Source of the DNA: an uncultured Bacilli bacterium
Lineage (GTDB): Bacteria > Bacillota_I > Bacilli_A > RF39 > UBA660
Reading direction: 5' to 3'
DNA length: 21,827 bases
Assembly: GCA_947632415.1 (NCBI GenBank)
Contig: CANRPB010000010.1
Coordinates: 1 to 21,827, forward strand
The notes under the pieces were generated by a model, which ran no database searches, was not told where the DNA came from, and saw only the letters and a program-made list of their open reading frames with translations. Numbering within the stretch: the first letter of the stretch is position 1; the number at the start of each line of letters is the position of its first letter. This document shows positions 15,618-21,827 of the stretch, piece after piece. Position numbers and translations under genes: made by a program.

Positions 15618-15956
15618 CGCAAAATTCCTCCTTTCCATTAATATTGTGCAAATTATCAACAAGTTTATACTCGAAAAATGTCGATACAAAAAATTACCAA
15701 TTAATAAAAAAACAAAAACTAATAAAAAACAACAAATATAATCAATACCAATCAACTTATTCATATAAATAAATGACACAATTATAAGCAAAAAATAAAA
15801 AATATGATATAATTATAACGGAAAGTTAAATGAATCAAAAACAGCCAAATCTATAAAAAAAATGAAAAAATCAACCAACTTATGTAACAAAAGAATATAT
15901 CGAAAAATACCAAAAACTGTAAAAAAAATAGATTTACGAAAAAAAAGGAGAAAAAA
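15618..15956. other. AT-rich divergent region between surface protein and copA
   Basis: This 339-bp gap has no supported gene. It carries a TGATATAAT extended -10 at 15805-15813 for copA and an ATGTCGA heptamer at 15678-15684 near the surface-protein side. An ATTATA at 15781-15786 could be a distant minus-strand -10. A 32-codon lysine-rich frame (15862-15960) overlaps the copA start but has no ribosome binding site. Confidence 0.4.
15805..15813 (+). promoter_or_regulatory. Extended -10 promoter of copA
   Basis: TGATATAAT at 15805-15813 contains a perfect TATAAT and the TG extension, about 143 nt upstream of copA. The -35 is weak. The leader has no obvious CopY or CsoR operator that I can recognise. 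Confidence 0.5.
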
Positions 15957-18134
15957 ATGAAAAAAATTATTTTAAAAATAGACGGAATGAGCTGTTCTGC
16001 ATGCTCAAATCATATCGAAAAATACCTAAACAAACAAAAAGGAGTAATAGACGCCTCCGTAAATTTAGTAATGGGACAAGCCTTAATCCACTATGAAGAT
16101 GATATAGACATCAAAACACTCGGCAAATATATTAACGAATCAGGATATACATACAAAGGTATATACGACGAAAAAAAAGAGACCAAAAAAGATAAAAATA
16201 AAAAATATCTAATTATTTTAAGCCTACTAATTATTGTAATTATGTACATATCAATGTCCCATATGCTAAACATCCCAACAATACCACTTTTAAATATGAT
16301 GAATCATCCAATCAACTATGCAACCTGTCTATGCCTTCTTTCCATACCATACCTAATCTACGGTAAAGACATAATTATAAAAGGCATCAAAAACATCATT
16401 CATAAATCACCAAACATGGACACACTAGTTACCATCGGAGTATTAGTTAGCTTCACATATAGCCTAGTAAACATGATACTAATAATATTAGGACATCATA
16501 CATTAGTAAAAAACTTATACTTTGAATCAGTATGCATGATTATACTATTTATTAAAATTGGCCGCTATATAGACAAAAATAGCAAAGAAAAAACCAAAGA
16601 AGCAATTAAAGAACTAGTAAAAGTGACACCAGAAAGCGCCCTACTAAAAACAAAACAAGGCGAAAAAGAAATCACCATCGATGAAGTAAAAATTGGCGAT
16701 ATTTTAATCGTAAAACCAGGAATGAAAGTTGCCGTAGACGGCGAAATAACAACAGGAAAAGCCCATTTTGATGAATCATTTATTACAGGAGAATCAACCC
16801 CAACCAAAAAAGAACAAGGACAAAAAATAGTTGCCGGATCAATCAACTACGATGGAATAGTTGAATACAAAGCAGAAAAAATAGGACCTAAGTCCACCAT
16901 CTCCGAAATGATACACCTAGTATTAGAAGCAAGTAACTCCAAAATGCCCATTTCCAAAATAGCCGATAAAGTCAGTTTCTACTTTACCCCCATTATTATC
17001 ACAATTTCTATCATAACATTTATAACATATCTAATCCTCGGAACACCACTAAATACATCCATAACATCCATGGTAACAGTCCTACTAGTAGCATGTCCAT
17101 GCGCCTTAGGACTAGCAACCCCACTAGCAATAGTTATTTCCATAGGATCATCAGCCCAAAAAGGAATACTCATAAAAACAAGTGAAACACTAGAACTTGC
17201 ATCACACATAAATACAATCGTATTCGATAAAACAGGAACATTAACATACGGAACACTAAACATCAGTAAAATATACAATTATTCCCAATATAATGAAAAA
17301 GAACTGCTAAACATAGTAGCAAACATTGAAACCAACTCAACCCACCCCATATCACAAGCCCTCAGTAATTACAAAACAAAAGAACTAAAAATAACAAATT
17401 ACAAAGAATTAATTGGACTAGGAATTACAGCCCAAATAAACGACAAAATCTACTACATAGGAAACAGTAAAAACATAAAAAACATCAAAAAAGAATACAA
17501 AAAAGACGAAGAAACACTATCCAAAAAAGGAAATAGTATTATATATGTAGTCGAAAACAATAACATAATAGGACTAATTGGTGTCAAAGACATCATAAAA
17601 GAAGACTCAAAAAGAACAATAAAAAAATTAAAAGAACTAGGATACGACATCATCATGTTAACAGGAGATAACGAAACAACCGCCAATATAATTAGTCAAG
17701 AATTAGGAATAACCAAAGTCATCTCCAACGTTATGCCAAACGAAAAAACCAACTACATCAAAAAAATACAAGCCGAAGGGAAAAAAGTCATGATGGTAGG
17801 AGACGGTATCAATGACGCCCCATCTCTAACAACCGCCGATATCGGTGTTAGTTTCAAAAACAGTACCGATATTGCCACCAACTCATCAAATGTCATAATA
17901 ACAAACAATAAAATCGAAAAAATTATAACCTTTATAAAAATTGGTAAAAAAACATTAAAAAATATCAAACAAAACCTCTTTTGGGCATTCATCTACAATA
18001 TTCTAATGATTCCCATTGCCATTGGACTATTCAAAAAAATAGGAATAGAAATAAACCCAATGATCGCAACATGCACCATGATGTTATCAAGTCTATGCGT
18101 TGTATTTAATGCCCTAAGATTAAAAAAAATCTAA
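15957..18134 (+). CDS. copA: Copper-exporting P1B-type ATPase CopA
   Basis: The 725-residue protein has one N-terminal metal-binding domain with GMSCSAC (Cys13 and Cys16). The actuator motif TGES is present, and the ion-path motif CPC is at 380-382 (VACPCALGLATP). The phosphorylated Asp424 is in DKTGT, the HP motif is in NSTHPISQAL, and GDGINDAP surrounds 615-622. In the last membrane segments it has FIYN and MMLSSLCVVFNALRL, the signature of Cu+ rather than Zn2+/Cd2+ pumps. It would export Cu+ from the cytosol. The start follows AAAAGGAG. There is no CsoR/CopY or CopZ gene beside it. The desulfurase gene follows 31 bp later without a terminator, which suggests co-transcription with iron-sulfur/tRNA thiolation genes. 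Confidence 0.95.
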   Translation: MKKIILKIDGMSCSACSNHIEKYLNKQKGVIDASVNLVMGQALIHYEDDIDIKTLGKYINESGYTYKGIYDEKKETKKDKNKKYLIILSLLIIVIMYISMSHMLNIPTIPLLNMMNHPINYATCLCLLSIPYLIYGKDIIIKGIKNIIHKSPNMDTLVTIGVLVSFTYSLVNMILIILGHHTLVKNLYFESVCMIILFIKIGRYIDKNSKEKTKEAIKELVKVTPESALLKTKQGEKEITIDEVKIGDILIVKPGMKVAVDGEITTGKAHFDESFITGESTPTKKEQGQKIVAGSINYDGIVEYKAEKIGPKSTISEMIHLVLEASNSKMPISKIADKVSFYFTPIIITISIITFITYLILGTPLNTSITSMVTVLLVACPCALGLATPLAIVISIGSSAQKGILIKTSETLELASHINTIVFDKTGTLTYGTLNISKIYNYSQYNEKELLNIVANIETNSTHPISQALSNYKTKELKITNYKELIGLGITAQINDKIYYIGNSKNIKNIKKEYKKDEETLSKKGNSIIYVVENNNIIGLIGVKDIIKEDSKRTIKKLKELGYDIIMLTGDNETTANIISQELGITKVISNVMPNEKTNYIKKIQAEGKKVMMVGDGINDAPSLTTADIGVSFKNSTDIATNSSNVIITNNKIEKIITFIKIGKKTLKNIKQNLFWAFIYNILMIPIAIGLFKKIGIEINPMIATCTMMLSSLCVVFNALRLKKI

Positions 18135-18165
18135 TAAAAAAATAAAAAAAGAAAGGAAAAGATGT

Positions 18166-19299
18166 ATGATTTACTTAGACTATGCAGCCAACACACCAGT
18201 AGACAAAGAAGTATTAGATTTATACTACGATGTTACACTAAAATACTATGGTAACCCCAACTCCCATCATAAACTTGGAAGACAAGCAAATGATCTAATT
18301 CAAAAATGTACACAAAATATTGCCAAAAACCTAAAAGTATCACCAGACGAAATCATCTACACAAGTGGCGCCACAGAATCCAACAACCTCGCCATAAAAG
18401 GAATATGCGAAAGATATCAAAACTATGGAAAACACATTATCCTAAGTGGATTAGAACACAATTCAATAATAGCTCCAGCATCCATAATGCAAGAAAAAGG
18501 TTTCGATATCGACATCCTTCCTATTGCCAAAGACGGTCTAGTTGACATAGAAGAATTAAAAAAACTAATTAGACCAGACACTATTCTAGTAAGCGTTTGT
18601 TCAGTAGATAGCGAAATAGGACTAGTACAACCCATAGAAGAAATAGGCAACCTCCTAAAAAAATACCCCCACACATACTTTCACACAGATGCATCACAAT
18701 CAATAGGAAAAGTAAATATTGACTATAACAACGTAGATTTAATAACCATTGCCCCACATAAATTTTATGGAATAAACGGAACAGGAATTTTAATAAAAAA
18801 GAAACACGTTAGCCTCAAACCAATCATAAACGGTGGAAAATCAACAACAATCTTTAGAAGTGGGACACCAGTTCTAGCCAATATAGTCGCAACCGACAAA
18901 GCCCTCGAAATAGCACTACAAAACAGCGAAAAAAGATATAAATATGTAGAAGAATTAAACAAAAAAATAATTAAACACCTATCAAAATATCAATGCGTTC
19001 ACATCAATAACACCAAAAACTCTATTCCATTTACAATTAACTTTAGTGTTAAAGGCATAAAATCACAAATATTCGCACAAATGCTAGAAGAAAAAGAAAT
19101 ATATGTATCCACCAAAACATCATGCTGTCCACTGGAATCACCATCGAAATTAGTATATGCACTAACCCAAAATAAAACCCTAGCAACAACATCAGTTAGA
19201 GTAAGCTTATCCCATCTAACAACAGAACAAGAAATAAAAGAATTCTTAACACAATTTGACAAATGCATAAAGGAGTTAGAACAAAATGGAAAAATATAA
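18166..19299 (+). CDS. Cysteine desulfurase (NifS/IscS-type class V aminotransferase)
   Basis: The 377-residue PLP enzyme starts MIYLDYAANTPVDKEVLD, the family opening. It has SGATESNN, LEHNS (PLP stacking His) and HTDASQSIGK, and the PLP-binding Lys199 is in APHKFYGINGTG. The active-site cysteine region reads STKTSCCPLE; the first Cys (320) aligns with the catalytic Cys of GSAC, with a second Cys at 321. The enzyme takes sulfur from L-cysteine as a persulfide and passes it to Fe-S assembly or tRNA thiolation. The next gene, TtcA-like, overlaps its 3' end by 14 bp, so it is the likely sulfur acceptor. The start follows AGAAAGGAAAAG. Subtype (IscS or a dedicated NifS-like partner) is unsure. 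Confidence 0.88.
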   Translation: MIYLDYAANTPVDKEVLDLYYDVTLKYYGNPNSHHKLGRQANDLIQKCTQNIAKNLKVSPDEIIYTSGATESNNLAIKGICERYQNYGKHIILSGLEHNSIIAPASIMQEKGFDIDILPIAKDGLVDIEELKKLIRPDTILVSVCSVDSEIGLVQPIEEIGNLLKKYPHTYFHTDASQSIGKVNIDYNNVDLITIAPHKFYGINGTGILIKKKHVSLKPIINGGKSTTIFRSGTPVLANIVATDKALEIALQNSEKRYKYVEELNKKIIKHLSKYQCVHINNTKNSIPFTINFSVKGIKSQIFAQMLEEKEIYVSTKTSCCPLESPSKLVYALTQNKTLATTSVRVSLSHLTTEQEIKEFLTQFDKCIKELEQNGKI

Positions 19300-20137
19300 A
19301 GACATAGAAAGAAGCATCATAAAAAAATATCGTAAAGAAATATGGAGCAAATTCATTGCAGCAGTCCAAGACTATGAACTCATTAAAGAAAACGATAATA
19401 TAATGATCTGCATAAGTGGCGGAAAAGACTCCTTCCTATTAGCAAAATGCATTCAAGAATTACAAAGACACGGCAAAATAAAATTTAACGCCCACTACGT
19501 CGTAATGGACCCCGGCTATAACGAATACAACCGCGACATGATAATAGACAACGCTAAAATCTTAAATGTACCAATTGAAATATTTGAAAGCGACATTTTT
19601 GACGTTGTAGCAACCATCGACTCAAAAAGTCCATGCTACATGTGCGCAAGAATGCGAAGAGGATATCTATACAACAAAGCCCAAGAACTCGGATGCGATA
19701 AAATCGCACTAGGACATCACTTTGACGACGTAATCGAAACAACACTCTTATCCATGTTTTATGGATCAGAAATAAAAACAATGATGCCAAAATTACACAG
19801 TGATAATTATAAAGGAATAGAACTAATAAGACCACTATATTTAGTAAAAGAAGAAGCAATAATATCATGGCGAAAAACTAACCAACTAACATTTATCAAC
19901 TGTGCCTGTAGATTTACAGAAGGATGCTCATTAATTAACGATGGAACAAGCAAAAGAAAAGAAATGAAAGAACTAATAAAAAAATTACGAAAAACCAATA
20001 AAAACATTGATTATAACATCTTCAAATCATTAGACAACATAAACCTAAATTGTGTCTTAGGAGTAAAAAAAGATGGGATTTACAAAAGCTTTTTAGAAGA
20101 CTACGATAAAAAAAATCATAATAAACTTGAATTATAA
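19286..20137 (+). CDS. ttcA: TtcA-family tRNA 2-thiolation enzyme
   Basis: The 283-residue protein has the PP-loop ATP site SGGKDS at 44-49. It also has CYMCARMRRG with Cys117 and Cys120, ALGHHFDDVIETTL, and NCACRF with Cys206 and Cys208. PP-loop plus CxxC plus a distant Cys is the TtcA/TtuA pattern that holds a [4Fe-4S] cluster. TtcA makes 2-thiocytidine at tRNA position 32, and TtuA-type enzymes make 2-thiouridine at position 54. TtcA is the better fit, but the target base cannot be fixed from sequence alone. It starts inside the desulfurase gene (14-bp overlap, AAAGGAG site at about 19269), showing tight coupling with the sulfur donor. Confidence 0.85.
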   Translation: MEKYKDIERSIIKKYRKEIWSKFIAAVQDYELIKENDNIMICISGGKDSFLLAKCIQELQRHGKIKFNAHYVVMDPGYNEYNRDMIIDNAKILNVPIEIFESDIFDVVATIDSKSPCYMCARMRRGYLYNKAQELGCDKIALGHHFDDVIETTLLSMFYGSEIKTMMPKLHSDNYKGIELIRPLYLVKEEAIISWRKTNQLTFINCACRFTEGCSLINDGTSKRKEMKELIKKLRKTNKNIDYNIFKSLDNINLNCVLGVKKDGIYKSFLEDYDKKNHNKLEL

Positions 20138-20222
20138 TAAATTACACTAATATAACTTATATCAAAATACATATAGACATTAACAATGTGCTAAAGGGAA
20201 AAAATCAATTAAGGAGGAAAAA

Positions 20223-21425
20223 ATGGAAAAAGAACCAATCAAAGTTAAAATTTTACCTAACCAATTTTTAAAAGCAGATGGCACCTTTGATAAAAAAGAA
20301 GCAATCAAATTATCCGGTAAAATAGCAGGAGTATGCTATGACAAAGAGGGCTTCGAACACCTAGAAAAAGAAGATGAAGAAAAAACTATCAAAAGAATTA
20401 AAAGAACTTTAGATTGCGGACATCATAGTGTCTACGACCATATACAAATCAGTTTTAATTTACAAAATATACCCAAAATACTTGCAATGGTATTAAATAA
20501 TGAAAAACAATATACAACCAGCGAAAAATCAGCAAGATATACCCCCGTTATAAGACAAGAAAAATCAATTATAACTAGTGAAGAAGAAAGACTATACAAC
20601 AAATGGCTAGACATATTTATAAAAAAAATCAAATCACAATATGGACACATTTACAATGATTCAAAAATTCAAAAATTAGCACAAGAAAATGCAAGATACC
20701 TAGTAACCGTCTTCATGCCAACCCAAATGATATACACAACCTCCTTAAGACAAATTAATTATATAACCACATGGATGCAAAACTACATTGAAAAAGCAAA
20801 TATGAACAATGAATTCGACAAAAAATTAGCATTATCAATGCAAGAATTAATAAATGGCTTCATCAAAGTAAACATCCTCGAAGAAGGTCTAATGAAAAAT
20901 GAAAAACATAGAAAATTATCAATATTTGGTAAAAACCTAGACAAAATAGAAGACTATTTTGGATTCATATATTCCACTACTTATAAGGGCTCCTTTGCAC
21001 AACTTGCCCAAGCACATAGACACCGAACCATTGACTATCAAATGGAAATATTAGATGAAAAAGAATATTTTATACCACCAATTATTGAAGATGATCAAAT
21101 GCTGGTCGATGAATGGCTTGGAGATATGCAAATAATTAAAAATGTAACCCCACAAGGCGAATTAGTAAAAATTAACGAGATTGGCAAATATGAAAACTTT
21201 ATTTTAAAATGTAAAGAAAGACTATGTTCATCAGCTCAACTTGAAATAATGTTACAAACAAGAAAAACTTTATTAAAATATAAAAAGGCATTAGAAGAAT
21301 CAAATAATCCCCTTGCTGAAAATATTGAAATGTATTCTCATGGTGCAAGATGTACTTTTCCAGATTATGAGTGTTCATCTGACTGTAAATTTAAAGAAGG
21401 CAAAACATTAGTTAGAAAGATATAA
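20223..21425 (+). CDS. ThyX-like protein with two fused ThyX units
   Basis: The 400-residue protein is nearly twice the usual ThyX length (about 220-260). The N-terminal unit keeps GHHSVYDH and then NNEKQYTTSEKSARY (S103-A-R-Y106), where canonical ThyX has RHR-x-x-S-x-N-x-x-S-x-RY; here NEK replaces RHR. The C-terminal unit has AQAHRHRTIDYQME (R266-H-R268) but lacks the Ser expected seven residues on, then CSSAQLEIMLQTRKTLL. It ends CTFPDYECSSDCKFKEG, a Cys-rich tail. FAD-dependent ThyX makes dTMP from dUMP. Whether this split-motif protein is catalytic is uncertain; it may be a paralogue with another role. A strong AAGGAGG site precedes ATG 20223. No terminator is clear after the ttcA stop, but an 85-bp gap suggests its own transcript. 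Confidence 0.75.
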   Translation: MEKEPIKVKILPNQFLKADGTFDKKEAIKLSGKIAGVCYDKEGFEHLEKEDEEKTIKRIKRTLDCGHHSVYDHIQISFNLQNIPKILAMVLNNEKQYTTSEKSARYTPVIRQEKSIITSEEERLYNKWLDIFIKKIKSQYGHIYNDSKIQKLAQENARYLVTVFMPTQMIYTTSLRQINYITTWMQNYIEKANMNNEFDKKLALSMQELINGFIKVNILEEGLMKNEKHRKLSIFGKNLDKIEDYFGFIYSTTYKGSFAQLAQAHRHRTIDYQMEILDEKEYFIPPIIEDDQMLVDEWLGDMQIIKNVTPQGELVKINEIGKYENFILKCKERLCSSAQLEIMLQTRKTLLKYKKALEESNNPLAENIEMYSHGARCTFPDYECSSDCKFKEGKTLVRKI

Positions 21426-21636
21426 TACGAAAAAAGACCAATTAATTATTATTGTTCCTGTAATGGTATAGGTACAAATCCATATGATTTGAATATTCTA
21501 AAATCAAAAAAAATGATATTGCTATATTTATGACGATTATTTATCATGGAACAAAATTCAATATAGCAATAAAGATCAAATGCGACTAATAAGCGATATT
21601 CATAACAAAATTTATAATTTAATTAAGAAAAGATAA
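21426..21636 (+). pseudogene. Remnant of an unknown gene, broken frames
   Basis: The 300 bp after the ThyX-like gene hold no intact gene. In the frame after its stop, NGIGTNPYDLNILKSKKNDI reads from about 21460. Near 21526 the better-looking frame shifts by one base and continues YDDYLSWNKIQYSNKDQMRL, then ISDIHNKIYNLIKKR, to TAA at 21634-21636, where a terminator-like stem lies. I do not recognise the family; the switch of frame and lack of start suggest decay. An 11-bp inverted repeat (ATTGCTATATT 21518-21528, AATATAGCAAT 21560-21570) overlaps it. Confidence 0.35.
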
Positions 21637-21671
21637 GTTTATCAAAGTTCAATAGATAATTTATCTTTTTT
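21628..21671 (+). terminator. Terminator-like stem after the remnant gene
   Basis: AAAAGATAA (21628-21636) can pair with TTATCTTTT (21661-21669), followed by TT. The 24-nt loop has a smaller stem (TTATC/GATAA). It overlaps the stop of the remnant frame. Confidence 0.5.
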
Positions 21672-21725
21672 AATATTATAACCTAATCTTATATTTATCA
21701 TACAATATGATGAGGAGGAATACTT

Positions 21726-21827
21726 ATGAATAATTATAAAATAGTAATAGATCCTGGACATGGAGGTATCGGTTAAACCCAAAAATAGATGAAATGGCTA
21801 TTTTGGTAAGTAAATACAAGAGTTTAA
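21726..21827 (+). pseudogene. N-acetylmuramoyl-L-alanine amidase start, broken by early stop (cut by window edge)
   Basis: After a strong AGGAGG site, ATG 21726 encodes MNNYKIVIDPGHGGIG, the classic opening of Amidase_3 cell-wall amidases (IDPGHGG with a zinc-binding His). The frame stops at TAA 21774-21776. A frame one base off then reads LNPKIDEMAILVSKYKSL to the window end, so a small indel or internal deletion probably broke the gene. The rest is outside the window. Confidence 0.55.

Noticed and set aside
15618..15791. N-terminal extension of the surface protein by 58 residues
   Set aside because: The strong AGGAGG site lies just before MFKKLRN, which starts a normal signal peptide; the extension would place a second hydrophobic stretch before it.
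15862..15960. 32-codon lysine/arginine-rich frame ending on the copA start (ATGA overlap)
   Set aside because: It has no ribosome binding site, consists largely of Lys/Arg as expected from poly-A DNA, and matches no family.
18306..18545. 79-codon plus-strand frame inside the desulfurase gene
   Set aside because: It is out of frame with a well-supported enzyme and has an unlikely composition with many Arg/His/Gln residues; a shadow frame.
1..21827. tRNA, rRNA or CRISPR array
   Set aside because: I found no cloverleaf-forming stretch with T-loop GTTCRA, no rRNA-like GC-rich block and no regularly spaced direct repeats.

Overview
The window is AT-rich DNA with short gaps, strong AGGAGG-type ribosome binding sites and many hairpin-plus-T-run terminators. 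It encodes a sortase with a wall-anchored substrate, an agr-type quorum-sensing locus, a long-form hibernation factor and SecA with a C-terminal zinc tail. I infer a low-GC Gram-positive (Firmicutes/Bacilli-like, possibly an uncultured gut lineage); the species cannot be read from the sequence. The standard code fits: tryptophan is TGG throughout, and the 18 complete genes end in TAA or TAG.

Layout. 1-317 (-): start of an Rpn/PD-(D/E)XK nuclease gene cut by the window edge. 614-3229: PMCA-type calcium P-type ATPase. 3350-6148: a complete agr locus in two converging transcripts, agrA-agrC on + and agrB-agrD on -, with agrD encoding a 39-residue autoinducer precursor. 6453-7236: cold-shock protein (with a hairpin in its leader) and ribosome hibernation factor. 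7434-9923: secA. 10052-10316: frameshifted RhuM remnant. 10557-12496: MATE exporter and CarD/CdnL-like regulator, behind a leader with a terminator-like hairpin. 12613-13870: membrane-anchored tandem thioredoxin protein and a PH-like-domain protein. 14020-15617: class B sortase facing a beta-helix surface protein that ends in an NPVTG sorting signal. 15957-20137: CopA-type copper ATPase, cysteine desulfurase and TtcA-like tRNA thiolase, probably one operon. 20223-21425: a 400-residue ThyX-like protein that looks like two fused ThyX units with the signature motifs split between them. 21426-21827: remnants of an unknown gene and a broken amidase start.

How the genes work together. AgrB would process and export AgrD, and the resulting cyclic peptide would be sensed by AgrC, which phosphorylates AgrA. 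The sortase would anchor the NPVTG protein encoded next to it. The desulfurase would supply sulfur to the TtcA-like enzyme, and CopA would protect iron-sulfur chemistry from copper. The points most worth following up are the agr locus with its unusual peptide spacing, the duplicated ThyX-like protein, the sortase/substrate pair and the two leader hairpins upstream of csp and the MATE gene.
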